A DNA stretch of 7,508 bases from Gammaproteobacteria bacterium (GCA_013138755.1 WTCC01000034.1:1-7508); one strand, 5' to 3'. Positions 1 to 7,205 are shown, counted from the first letter of the stretch. The notes: generated by a model from the letters alone, not told the origin. Program-made: numbers and translations.

Positions 1-278
1 ACAAAAAAGAAAGTGCTTGTGGTTGTGCCGGCATATTTTCTGCGCATGCTGCAATAGAAATTTACACCACTATTTTCGAGCAACAAGGCGTTTTAGATAA
101 ACTGGAAGCTTTTGCCAGTTTTAATGGCCCTGATTTTTACGGGCTACCCCGCAACAGCAAGAGCATCACGCTTAACAAAGAAGACTGGACGATTCCAAAG
201 GAATATCCACTGGGCAACGAAACATTAGTGCCATTTTTGGCCGGTCAGACCATCCACTGGAAACTGGCCAATCAATAA
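1..278 (+). CDS. pyrC: Dihydroorotase PyrC, C-terminal part (5' end outside window)
   Basis: Open from the left edge (first whole codon at position 3) to a TAA at 276-278, giving the last 91 residues. PyrC is the cytosolic zinc enzyme that cyclises carbamoyl-aspartate to dihydroorotate, the third step of pyrimidine synthesis. The fragment resembles the end of the short (E. coli-type) dihydroorotase: a [10 protein letters not shown] segment near the start, then [12 protein letters not shown], then [15 protein letters not shown] close to the stop, all as I remember them from E. coli PyrC. The metal ligands lie upstream and cannot be checked. rnt starts 41 bases after the stop with no terminator between, so the two are probably co-transcribed. 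The identification rests on remembered family sequence, not on a search. Confidence 0.93.
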   Translation, partial: KKESACGCAGIFSAHAAIEIYTTIFEQQGVLDKLEAFASFNGPDFYGLPRNSKSITLNKEDWTIPKEYPLGNETLVPFLAGQTIHWKLANQ

Positions 279-319
279 TAAACGCCGAATAACTAACGCA
301 GAACTATTATCAAAGTATC

Positions 320-973
320 ATGAGTGAAAATGAATTTAAATTAATGGCAAGACGCTTTCGCGGCTATTACCCAGTCGTTATCGATGTTGAAACTGGCGGC
401 TTCGATGAGAAAAAAGATGCCTTACTGGAAATAGGCGCAATCACCTTAAAGATTGATGATGCCGGTAATATGACGACCAATAATGAATACCACTGCCACA
501 TCAATCCATTTGAAGGCGCCAACATGGAGCCCGCTTCGATGGAGGTTAACGGCATAGATCCGCATCACCCCTTTCGCGTGGCTACCGCCAAAGATGAAGA
601 AACCGGCGTTCGCGAACTATTTCGTTTCATCAATAAAGAAATGAAACAACATAAATGCAAACGCGCCATCATGATAGGTCACAACACGACACTGGACCGT
701 GACTTTATTTTTGCCGCAGCAGAGCGCAATAAAATATCACGAAACCCGTTTCACCCATTCAGCATGTTTGATACCGTTAGTCTAGCAGGACTCGCCTATG
801 GCCAAACCGTATTGTCCCGAGCCGCACAGGCTGCTGGACTTAGCTGGGACAACAATGAAGCGCATTCTGCTCTATACGATGCCAGTCAAACAGCTAAATT
901 GTTTTGCGCCATATCCAATCGCTGGACTGAAACATCTGGTCCAGTCTGGAGCGATGAACAATCAAATGGTTAA
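320..973 (+). CDS. rnt: Ribonuclease T
   Basis: RNase T is a homodimeric DEDD-family 3'-5' exoribonuclease that trims the 3' ends of tRNAs, 5S and 23S rRNA and turns over the tRNA CCA end. The product is 217 residues, close to the 215 of E. coli. The exonuclease residues are all visible: D22 and E24 in VVIDVETGGF (Exo I), D126 in HNTTLDRDF (Exo II), and H182 and D187 in AHSALYDA (Exo III, DEDDh type). RNPFHPFSMFDT and LAGLAYGQTVL are also typical of RNase T and separate it from DnaQ-like proofreading subunits. The ATG at 320 is chosen because the N-terminus then lines up with E. coli RNase T. Its ribosome site is weak, and an in-frame ATG at 344 is a poorer alternative. It follows pyrC by 41 bases. 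No clear terminator follows it. Confidence 0.96.
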   Translation: MSENEFKLMARRFRGYYPVVIDVETGGFDEKKDALLEIGAITLKIDDAGNMTTNNEYHCHINPFEGANMEPASMEVNGIDPHHPFRVATAKDEETGVRELFRFINKEMKQHKCKRAIMIGHNTTLDRDFIFAAAERNKISRNPFHPFSMFDTVSLAGLAYGQTVLSRAAQAAGLSWDNNEAHSALYDASQTAKLFCAISNRWTETSGPVWSDEQSNG

Positions 974-1094
974 TTTCTAAAGCAGAAAAATTGGTAGTAG
1001 ATACCAAATAACAAGGAAAATCTGTAAAAATTTAGCTATAGTTTCACCACTATTAATATTTAACACAACGTCCAACGGACGGAACTCCAGAGTC

Positions 1095-2045
1095 ATGAGC
1101 AGCACAGACCTCTCAATTATCATCGTCGATGATTTACAATTTAGCCGCATCGTCGTAAAAACCGCACTAAAAAAAGCCGGCTATAATGGCGTTCGCATGG
1201 CTGACAGTGCGACCGAAGCATTAGCCATGCTAGAACAGAAGCCCGCTGACGTCATACTGGCGGACTGGATGATGCCTGAGATGGATGGTCTGGAGCTCAC
1301 TCAACTCATCCGTCAACGTGATGAAGAGAAAGGTATCTACACCGCTATTATCCTATTTACTGCACATGATGGCATGGACTACCTAGTGAAAGCATTTGAC
1401 CATGGTGTCGATGATTACCTGTGCAAACCACCAAACCCTCAAGAGCTGGCCGCAAGAGTTAATGCCGCGGCTCGTGTCGCTAGCCTGCAAAACGATCTAC
1501 TCGAGACATCACGCCAGATGCACGAAACAATTCAGACATTAAAACAGATGGCACTGGTTGACGAACTGACTGGTGCCGGAAATCTGTCATTTTTAATGAA
1601 AAATTTAAAATCTCATCTACTACAGGCATCATCTCGACACGGTGGCGTTTGCCTTGCATTGATAGAGCTACGCGAGTTAGGCAGCATCGAAAGAGCCCAT
1701 GATGAATTCATTGTCAATGAAATTCTAATCAGTCAATACCGGCGCTTAAGCCGTGCCGTTAGACCAACCGATATTATTGCCAGGTTGGATAACAATATTT
1801 TTGGCATCGTAATGCATCACACTAAAACCAAAGACTACAAACCTACTTCGATTGAACGCATACTCAGTATGATTAATAATCGCTCCTATAAAACATCGGC
1901 GGGCAACTTAAATATTAATGGCTGCATAGGCGTACATTACTATCGTGGAGATGAAACAATAATTTCCGAAGAGCAGATGCTGAATCTCGCTTACAAGAAA
2001 TTAGATCAAGCCCGTTTGGACTTAAGTCTAAACATTGCCTATTAA
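1095..2045 (+). CDS. Response regulator: receiver domain plus degenerate GGDEF-like domain
   Basis: 316 residues in two domains. The receiver domain (about 6-125) has the acidic pair D12/D13, the phospho-acceptor D57 in ILADWMMPEMDG, T89, and K111 in the K-P-P motif, so it should accept phosphate from a histidine kinase. A helical, probably coiled-coil linker (about 122-155) leads to a GGDEF-fold domain that opens with VDELTG (155-160), as diguanylate cyclases do. The signature itself is lost: where GGDEF should stand the protein reads DNNIF (232-236), so c-di-GMP synthesis is not expected. The inhibitory-site pattern RxxD is present as RPTD (223-226), exactly five residues before the degenerate motif. 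It may therefore bind c-di-GMP or act through protein contacts; this is inference. No kinase gene is adjacent. A small inverted repeat (CGTCC/GGACG, 1069-1081) lies just before a weak ribosome site. Confidence 0.92.
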   Translation: MSSTDLSIIIVDDLQFSRIVVKTALKKAGYNGVRMADSATEALAMLEQKPADVILADWMMPEMDGLELTQLIRQRDEEKGIYTAIILFTAHDGMDYLVKAFDHGVDDYLCKPPNPQELAARVNAAARVASLQNDLLETSRQMHETIQTLKQMALVDELTGAGNLSFLMKNLKSHLLQASSRHGGVCLALIELRELGSIERAHDEFIVNEILISQYRRLSRAVRPTDIIARLDNNIFGIVMHHTKTKDYKPTSIERILSMINNRSYKTSAGNLNINGCIGVHYYRGDETIISEEQMLNLAYKKLDQARLDLSLNIAY

Positions 2046-2067
2046 TCCACGCTCACCATTTCGCAAT

Positions 2068-2098
2068 AAAAAAGCCACTCATCATGAGTGGCTTTTTT
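2068..2098. terminator. Bidirectional intrinsic terminator
   Basis: The arms GCCACTCAT (2074-2082) and ATGAGTGGC (2084-2092) are perfect complements around a single base; the real loop would open a few pairs. Six A precede and six T follow, so it reads as a stem plus U-run from both sides. It lies between the convergent response-regulator gene (ends 2045) and grxD (ends 2148) and probably serves both. Confidence 0.93.
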
Positions 2099-2147
2099 AT
2101 TCAGCAATGCCAGCCGAATATCTTTACTGGTACCGCATGAAGATTAT

Positions 2148-2462
2148 CTAAGCTGCTTCAGTTATCATTTTCTTCAGATCACCGTTCTCGAACATTTCCA
2201 GTGTGATATCACAACCACCAATTAACTCACCATTAACATAAACCTGTGGAAATGTTGGCCAATCAGCATAACGTGGCAAATTCTGAAAAATTTCTGGATC
2301 AGCGAGCACATTGCAATAACCAAACTCTTCGCCCACCTGTTTCAACGCCTCGACGGTACGACCTGAAAAACCACATTGCGGAAATTGCGGTGTACCTTTC
2401 ATAAAGATCATCACTTTATTGCCTTTAACTTGCTCATCAATTCTTTCTAAAACATCAGCCAT
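2148..2462 (-). CDS. grxD: Monothiol CGFS glutaredoxin (Grx4/GrxD)
   Basis: Small cytosolic monothiol glutaredoxin. Such proteins bind a [2Fe-2S] cluster with glutathione, usually as a dimer or with a BolA protein, and take part in iron-sulfur cluster transfer and iron sensing rather than dithiol reduction. Counting from the ATG at 2462 the protein has 104 residues: K22 in FMKGTP, the CGFS active site at 30-33, WPTFPQ (68-73) and GGCD (82-85), which together form the glutathione and cluster site. E. coli GrxD has 115 residues; this one lacks the charged C-terminal tail. A GTG at 2471 would add three residues, but the ATG is preferred because AGGTG (2473-2469) sits six bases before it as a ribosome site and overlaps that GTG. 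It lies downstream of the amidotransferase gene but seems to have its own promoter. It ends at the shared terminator. Confidence 0.96.
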   Translation of the reverse strand: MADVLERIDEQVKGNKVMIFMKGTPQFPQCGFSGRTVEALKQVGEEFGYCNVLADPEIFQNLPRYADWPTFPQVYVNGELIGGCDITLEMFENGDLKKMITEAA

Positions 2463-2495
2463 TTCAAACACCTATTTCTGTATAAATATAGGGGA

Positions 2496-2501
2496 ATTAT
2501 A
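2496..2501 (-). promoter_or_regulatory. Candidate -10 box of the grxD promoter
   Basis: The minus strand reads TATAAT here, a perfect -10 hexamer, inside GGGGTATAATTCCCC (2491-2505) with GGGG/CCCC arms on either side. Transcription would start near 2489, leaving a leader of about 27 bases before the grxD ATG. No good -35 lies 16-18 bases upstream, so the promoter may need an activator. The flanking G and C runs could be an operator or chance. Confidence 0.5.
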
Positions 2502-2587
2502 CCCCGAGTTATCACTAATAAACCCTAACGAACAATGGGCTAAACACTATATGTGGACTAAACAAATAATTTCAACAACTTAACGTA

Positions 2588-4369
2588 TTATTTATTATCA
2601 ATATTTTGTTGCAGCCACAGTTCTAACGCGGTCAGATGCCACAATTTATTGCCTTGCAACTGCGTTAACCAGTCATTCGGATTTTTGAGTAATTTTTCAA
2701 CATAGGCCGGATTGTATAAACCTCGACGCTTTGCTGAATCGTTTAATAATATCTCACGCATAAATTCCAGGAACTCGCCCTGAACAAATTTCAGCGCCGG
2801 CATAGGGAAATACGCTTTGCTACGATCGATAATCTTATCAGGCAACAACCCCCTAGAGATCTGCTTGAGCACATGCTTGCCACCGTTGGGCAATTTATAT
2901 TCAACCGGCATCCGTGCCGCAAGTTCGATAAGATTTTGATCAAGAAACGGGACCCTGGCCTCTAACCCCCAGGCCATGGTCATATTATCTACCCGCTTGA
3001 CTGGATCATCGACTATCAACGTTGTCACATCTAATGCAAGCACCCGGTCGATATATTCATCCGCCTCAAAACTATTGAGCTTTGCTTCGATTAAGGCGGA
3101 AGTATAATCTTCGACATGATAATTTTCTGACATCATCTCCAGGTATTCATCATGTGACCGATCAAAATAATGTTTACTAAAGCGACCGATGCCCTGGTCG
3201 ATCGAATAATGCATCTGTGGATACCAAAAATAACCGCCGAAGACTTCATCTGCTCCCTGGCCACTCTGCACCACTTTAATCTCTTTTGAGATGACTTCGG
3301 ACAATAGATAAAACGCGATAGCATCCTGACCAAACATCGGCTCGGTCATGTTGGCAAACGCTTCGGGCAAACGCGGCAACACTTCACTGTTGCTCACCAC
3401 AAAACGCTGATGATCTGTACCGAATGTTTCTGCAACTAAATCTGAGTATTCAAATTCATCGCCTTTCTCATCAGGGTGATCCTCAAAACCGACTGAATAC
3501 GTCTTTAAACCAGACACACCGGCTTCACTTAACAACGCGACCAACAGACTTGAGTCCAGACCACCTGACAACAAAACCCCAACAGGAACATCAGCTATCG
3601 TTTTCCGTCGATGTACTGCTTGTTTTAATGAAGTATGAATAGCGTCAATCCACTCATCTTCATCCATTGCATGCCGAGGTCTGGTCGCCAGCAATGTCCA
3701 ATATCGATGTTCTTCAACGTTTCCAGCAGTATCAAACAACATATAATGTGCCGGTTGTACTTTTTTTATTTCTTGCAACACAGTTCTTGGCGCCGGCACC
3801 ACTGCATGTAAACTAAATAAATTGTGTAATGCTAGAGGGTCAAGCTCGCTACTGATTGATTTGTCGCCAGCCATGATAGCCTGTGTGGTTGAAGCGAATA
3901 ACAGTCGATCATTGTTTATAGAAAAATATAGAGGCTTAATACCAACACGATCGCGAGCAACAAATAATTTCTTTTGCTTATCATCCCAGATTGCAAAGGC
4001 AAACATACCATGGAGTCGCTGCAAACATTTCACACCCCATTCAGCATACGCTTTTAAGATAACTTCGCTATCACCTTCCGACTTAAATTGATGTCCGCAA
4101 AATTGCAGCTCTTTTCGTAACGCGGGATAATTATAGATAGTGCCATTAAAGACTAACGACAAGCCATGCTTTTCATCATGCATTGGCTGGTTAGATCTTT
4201 CAGATAAATCAATAATGGCAAGTCGTCGATGACCGAGCGCCAACCCATCTTTAAAGTAAGAGCCTTCGCTATCGGGACCTCGTCGCTCCAGTTTAGCCAG
4301 CATGGCTTGCAAGCCTTCACGGTCTGGACTTTGCCCATCAAACCTTAATTCACCACTTATTCCACACAT
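2588..4369 (-). CDS. asnO: N-acetylglutaminylglutamine amidotransferase (asparagine synthase family)
   Basis: 593-residue class II glutamine amidotransferase/asparagine synthase. The N-terminal glutaminase domain (about 1-200) begins MCGISGE, with Cys2 as the nucleophile after Met removal, and shows R48/R49, FNGTIYN (N75, G76) and D100. The ATP-pyrophosphatase domain has the PP-loop SGGLDSS (268-274) and SGQGADEVFGGY (369-380). The stretches VDDPVKRVDNMTMAWGLEAR and FLDQNLIELAARMP, and the C-terminal KLWHLTALELWLQQ, resemble the Pseudomonas enzyme that makes the osmolyte N-acetylglutaminylglutamine amide (NAGGN), rather than AsnB (about 554 residues in E. coli). The start is fixed by the need for Cys2; its ribosome site is weak. 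The usual partners, the GNAT/ATP-grasp synthetase and an M42-type peptidase, are not in the window. It follows the hydantoinase B gene by 52 bases and may be read with it. Family certain; NAGGN assignment likely, from memory. Confidence 0.88.
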   Translation of the reverse strand: MCGISGELRFDGQSPDREGLQAMLAKLERRGPDSEGSYFKDGLALGHRRLAIIDLSERSNQPMHDEKHGLSLVFNGTIYNYPALRKELQFCGHQFKSEGDSEVILKAYAEWGVKCLQRLHGMFAFAIWDDKQKKLFVARDRVGIKPLYFSINNDRLLFASTTQAIMAGDKSISSELDPLALHNLFSLHAVVPAPRTVLQEIKKVQPAHYMLFDTAGNVEEHRYWTLLATRPRHAMDEDEWIDAIHTSLKQAVHRRKTIADVPVGVLLSGGLDSSLLVALLSEAGVSGLKTYSVGFEDHPDEKGDEFEYSDLVAETFGTDHQRFVVSNSEVLPRLPEAFANMTEPMFGQDAIAFYLLSEVISKEIKVVQSGQGADEVFGGYFWYPQMHYSIDQGIGRFSKHYFDRSHDEYLEMMSENYHVEDYTSALIEAKLNSFEADEYIDRVLALDVTTLIVDDPVKRVDNMTMAWGLEARVPFLDQNLIELAARMPVEYKLPNGGKHVLKQISRGLLPDKIIDRSKAYFPMPALKFVQGEFLEFMREILLNDSAKRRGLYNPAYVEKLLKNPNDWLTQLQGNKLWHLTALELWLQQNIDNK

Positions 4370-4421
4370 GCTACGTTAACGATTAACCTCTTCAATAAAA
4401 ATTATTTTCGATGATACCACT

Positions 4422-5990
4422 TCACTGCTCAGTTTTATCACTTGATTGATAACCGCCTCCACCCGCCGTCGCAATCAATAGAGTGTCACCTGGATTAATC
4501 TGTAAACTACATTTTCCCGGCAGTTCACTTTCATTCAAATAATTACATGCGGCAGCTCCTGCACGCCCACCGGCTAATCCCCACGGCTGATGCCTACGTC
4601 TTTCCGTTAATAATGTTGCCTGCGCAGGTGCCAGAAACTCGTATTCCCTGAGCAGACCTTCGCCGCCCTTATACTTACCTTCACCCGCAGAATTTTTTCG
4701 CAATTGATACCGTAAAATCCTTAAAGGGTATTTCATTTCCAAAGATTCAACAGGGGTATTCAAGGTGTTCGTCATATGCGTCTGCACAGCATCAAGACCA
4801 TTGGAAATCATGCTTGCACCCATGCCGCCACCGATGGTCTCGTAATAATCCCAGGCAGGACCTTTTTCATTACCGACCTCACCGCCGGCATAACCCATCG
4901 CCAAATTATTCATACTGCCGTGACTGGCTGCAGGTATTTTTTCAGGTAGGGCTTTTGCTAGTGCACCCAACATAACATCAACAATTCTCGTGCTCGTTTC
5001 AACGTTACCAGCGGCAACAGCTGCAGGAAAACAGGCATTTACTACGCTGCCCTCTGGTGCCAGCAGTTTTATATGGCTAAAACTACCCGAGCATGCGGGT
5101 GTCTGAGCGGGCATCAGACAACGAAAGACATAATACACCGCTGCGGCTGTTACTGATAAGGGACAATTGATGTTGCCATCAACCTGGTGGTTACTGTCGG
5201 AAAAGTCTACCGTAATCGTGCCTTCATCAAATATGATTTTAGCCTTGATAACAATATCGTTATTACCCTGACCATCATCGTCCAGCACATCTGAAAAAAC
5301 ATATTCACCGTCAGCAATATCTAACAAACTATTTTTAGCCAATGCAGCCGCATAGTTATTGAGGTATTGGAGACTCTGTAAATAGTCATCCACGCCAATT
5401 TTTGTTATTAACGCTTCTAAACGCATCAATCCTCGTCGATTTGACGCGATTTGCGCAATAAAGTCACCAGCTGACTCTTTCGGGTTTCGCATATGCGCCA
5501 TCAATTCATCGAAAAAGCTTTCTTCCACCTCGCCACCACGAACTAACAATGCTGGTTCTATTATTAGCCCTTCATCTGACAAATCTGACGATAACGGCAT
5601 AGAACCAGGCGTTTCGCTGCCAATGTCGGCATGATGCGCACGATTAGCGACAAATCCAATCAAATCATTATTAATGAACATTGGTGCAATCAGCGTCACA
5701 TCAGGTAGATGTGTCCCGCCTTTATATGGGTCATTAAGCACCATCATATCGCCTGCGGACCAGTCAAATAATGACACTACATCTCGCATAGCAAACGCCA
5801 TACTGCCAAGATGCACTGGAATATGTGCTGCTTGCGCACACAACTCCCCATCAGCATCAAAAATAGCGCAGGAATAATCGAGACGATCACGAATATTAGG
5901 GGAAAATGCTGACTTCTGTAACGTAACCCCCATCTCGCCACAAATCGCATCGATACGATTGGCAAAAATGCTTAGATTTATTGCATCCAT
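4422..5990 (-). CDS. Hydantoinase B/oxoprolinase family subunit (HyuB-like)
   Basis: 522 residues from the ATG at 5990. Members are the B subunits of ATP-dependent N-methylhydantoinase, 5-oxoprolinase and related carboxylases, which open or carboxylate small substrates in the cytosol, normally with an ATP-binding HyuA partner. The family pattern is clear: LQKSAFSPNIRDRLDYSCAIFD near residues 24-45, AAHIPVHLGSM (54-64), the signature NDPYKGGTHLPD (86-97), RAHHADIG (117-124) with likely metal-binding His and Asp, EGLIIEP (140-146), the glycine-rich IGGGMGASM (386-394), and a terminal AGGGGY near 509. The length fits the shorter B subunits. A GTG at 6017 would add nine residues (LFILRIFL-like) and has no better ribosome site, so the ATG matching family starts is chosen. 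No hyuA is on either side: downstream is the NAGGN-type gene, upstream is a divergent membrane protein. The substrate cannot be told from sequence. Confidence 0.92.
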   Translation of the reverse strand: MDAINLSIFANRIDAICGEMGVTLQKSAFSPNIRDRLDYSCAIFDADGELCAQAAHIPVHLGSMAFAMRDVVSLFDWSAGDMMVLNDPYKGGTHLPDVTLIAPMFINNDLIGFVANRAHHADIGSETPGSMPLSSDLSDEGLIIEPALLVRGGEVEESFFDELMAHMRNPKESAGDFIAQIASNRRGLMRLEALITKIGVDDYLQSLQYLNNYAAALAKNSLLDIADGEYVFSDVLDDDGQGNNDIVIKAKIIFDEGTITVDFSDSNHQVDGNINCPLSVTAAAVYYVFRCLMPAQTPACSGSFSHIKLLAPEGSVVNACFPAAVAAGNVETSTRIVDVMLGALAKALPEKIPAASHGSMNNLAMGYAGGEVGNEKGPAWDYYETIGGGMGASMISNGLDAVQTHMTNTLNTPVESLEMKYPLRILRYQLRKNSAGEGKYKGGEGLLREYEFLAPAQATLLTERRRHQPWGLAGGRAGAAACNYLNESELPGKCSLQINPGDTLLIATAGGGGYQSSDKTEQ

Positions 5991-6017
5991 TAAGAATATC
6001 CGTAAAATAAATAACAC

Positions 6018-6170
6018 TTAAATCTGTATGGAATATACTGTTTTTATTGATAATAATTACAACAAAACCATTAATTAAGAGTTGCATTATACACTCGACT
6101 ACCCTAACGTTGCGCCCAGCAGAAAAGCAAAAAAACTATCGTCTTACTTTAAAAAATTCAGGAGAAAATC
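6018..6170. promoter_or_regulatory. Divergent intergenic region with promoters of the hyuB-like and membrane-protein genes
   Basis: AT-rich gap between two divergent genes, so it should hold promoters in both directions. On the minus strand a perfect TATAAT (plus coordinates 6086-6091) could be the -10 box for the hydantoinase gene, with a start near 6079, but it has no clear -35. On the plus strand TATACA (6088-6093) overlaps it, also without a good -35. If both are used, the two promoters would overlap and compete. No convincing operator repeat was seen. Confidence 0.4.
6160..6165 (+). promoter_or_regulatory. Strong ribosome binding site
   Basis: AGGAGA five bases before the ATG at 6171. 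It is the best Shine-Dalgarno match of any gene in the window and fixes the start of the membrane protein. It suggests high translation. Confidence 0.85.
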
Positions 6171-6782
6171 ATGAATCCATTATTATCTATCAAGGGCACA
6201 ATAGCCGTTGGTTTTATATTAGCCCTAGCAGTTGCTTTTGGCATGGGAACAGGCGCTGATGGTCTTAAAGCAGCAGGTATGGTCTGGTTACACGTTATGG
6301 CTGGCGTGGTATGGATTGGCTTACTTTACTACTTCAACTTTGTTCAAGTTCCAGGCGTTGGTGCGGCACTTGCTAATCCAGATGGTCCGCAACCTGCAGC
6401 TATCAACAAATACATCGCTCCGACTGCACTATTATGGTTCCGTATGGCAGCTGCAGTAACCTGGTTGACTGGCCTTAGCGCACTGGTAACAGTCGGCGGT
6501 GGCATGCAGGGTATACATCTTGCGTTTACTTTCAATGACTTCTCTTTTCAAGGCCCCATGGCGATTATTGGCATGGGTGCGTGGTTAGGTACTATCATGT
6601 TATTTAATGTATGGGTACTTATTTGGCCAAACCAGAAAAAAATTCTTGGTCTAGATGGTATGTCACACGATGCGGACACAATTGCTAGATGCAAGAAAGT
6701 AGCTCTTTTAGCATCACGCACTAATACAGCCTTATCGATTCCTATGCTTCTTTGCATGGTTGGATTTGCTCACGGCATGTAA
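6171..6782 (+). CDS. Integral membrane protein related to the N-terminal domain of PuuD-type urate oxidase
   Basis: 203 residues, mostly hydrophobic, with about five membrane segments (roughly 8-28, 36-60, 83-108, 128-152 and 178-200). The pattern VWLHVMAGVVWIGLLYYFNFVQ (38-59), the NVWVLIWPNQKK stretch (146-157) and the C-terminal ASRTNTALSIPM (181-192) fit the membrane domain of PuuD urate oxidases (Urate_ox_N, formerly DUF989), from memory of the family. Full-length PuuD is about twice as long and ends in a cytochrome c domain. This protein has no CxxCH haem motif, so urate oxidation is not shown. H41 and R91 are candidates for conserved polar residues within the membrane. Short stand-alone members are found in many proteobacteria with unknown role, some misannotated as a NusG antitermination protein. 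Strong ribosome site upstream and terminator downstream: a single-gene, probably well-expressed unit. Confidence 0.8.
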   Translation: MNPLLSIKGTIAVGFILALAVAFGMGTGADGLKAAGMVWLHVMAGVVWIGLLYYFNFVQVPGVGAALANPDGPQPAAINKYIAPTALLWFRMAAAVTWLTGLSALVTVGGGMQGIHLAFTFNDFSFQGPMAIIGMGAWLGTIMLFNVWVLIWPNQKKILGLDGMSHDADTIARCKKVALLASRTNTALSIPMLLCMVGFAHGM

Positions 6783-6811
6783 TTAGATTGGCAATCTTTT
6801 GTTGCTCAAAA

Positions 6812-6845
6812 GGCGGCTTACTGTTTAACAGTAGCCGCCTTTTTT
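6812..6845 (+). terminator. Intrinsic terminator of the membrane-protein gene
   Basis: GGCGGC (6812-6817), a bulged T, then TACTG pairs with CAGTAGCCGCC (6829-6839) over 11 base pairs, extendable through TT/AA in the loop. Six T follow (6840-6845) and A precede. It starts 30 bases after the TAA of the upstream gene and ends 14 bases before the composite inverted repeat. Confidence 0.92.
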
Positions 6846-6859
6846 ATTGTTTGATGGGT

Positions 6860-6928
6860 TCTGTTTTTTGGTATTTACTGGGTTCTTTTTATTTGGCATT
6901 GCGGTTATCGCACCGCGGGCGAGTTACT
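6860..6928 (+). repeat. Left outer inverted arm
   Basis: 69-bp arm, nearly identical to the reverse complement of 7378-7446. It contains the 11-base CATTGCGGTTA and the GC-rich CACCGCGGGCGAG, then runs into the first hairpin. No reading frame in it is convincing. Confidence 0.95.
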
Positions 6929-6956
6929 TTTCTTTCAATAGCAAAAGAAAAGTAAC
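6923..6956 (+). other. Left hairpin A (13-bp stem, 8-base loop)
   Basis: GTTACTTTTCTTT (6923-6935) pairs perfectly with AAAGAAAAGTAAC (6944-6956) around CAATAGCA. It overlaps the inner end of the left arm. It is the counterpart of the hairpin at 7352-7383, which has a different stem sequence but the same loop size. Confidence 0.9.
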
Positions 6957-6983
6957 CAAAAGAATGCCATCCTGCTTTGCTTG

Positions 6984-7004
6984 CCCCGAGAAAAGCGCTC
7001 GGGG
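6984..7004 (+). other. Left hairpin B (7-bp stem)
   Basis: CCCCGAG (6984-6990) pairs with CTCGGGG (6998-7004) around a 7-base loop. It lies 27 bases inside hairpin A. The counterpart is at 7307-7325, 26 bases inside its own hairpin A. Confidence 0.8.
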
Positions 7005-7022
7005 TGCCTGAATGCCACAGCG

Positions 7023-7059
7023 TTGCCAACGAGTCGCTCTGATGCGCCGTCCTTGGCGA
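7023..7059 (+). other. Left hairpin C (7-bp stem, 23-base loop)
   Basis: TTGCCAA (7023-7029) pairs with TTGGCGA (7053-7059), including one U-G wobble. The loop contains TCGCTCTGA, similar to ACGCTCAGA in the loop of the opposite copy (read on the minus strand at 7206-7303). This stem is much shorter than its counterpart, so the assignment is tentative. Confidence 0.45.
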
Positions 7060-7205
7060 ATTTCCTCTACCAACACCGCACTATCCAGCAAACAAAGATG
7101 GACTTTAAAGCAATAAAGACAAACAAGAACAAGAGTCATCACGTAAATAGCCTAGTCGTAATTAATGCTGCTTATTCTTTTGATGTTAATCCACCTTAAG
7201 CAAAG

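Noticed and set aside
991..1007. TTGGTA/TACCAA inverted repeat after rnt, considered as its terminator
   Set aside because: The six-pair stem is AT-rich and not followed by a T run on the plus strand, so it is not a convincing terminator.
1031..1059. TTTAGC-17-TAATAT as promoter of the response regulator
   Set aside because: Only about half of each hexamer matches the consensus; such matches are expected in AT-rich intergenic DNA.
2498..2520. IscR type 1 operator upstream of grxD (ACTCGGGGTAT on the minus strand looks like the right half-site)
   Set aside because: The spacing within the half-site is one base too long and no left half-site matches, so it is not supported.
6752..6955. Plus-strand reading frame overlapping the end of the membrane-protein gene
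   Set aside because: It crosses the terminator and the left arm of the repeat and only exists as a shifted frame of known features.
6924..7142. Minus-strand reading frame of about 72 codons in the left half of the repeat
   Set aside because: It is read through palindromic repeat DNA, has no ribosome site, and its ends coincide with hairpin sequence.
6981..7199. Plus-strand reading frame of about 72 codons through the composite repeat
   Set aside because: It begins inside hairpin B, runs through structured repeat DNA and then the AT-rich core, has no ribosome site, and the product has no recognisable domain.
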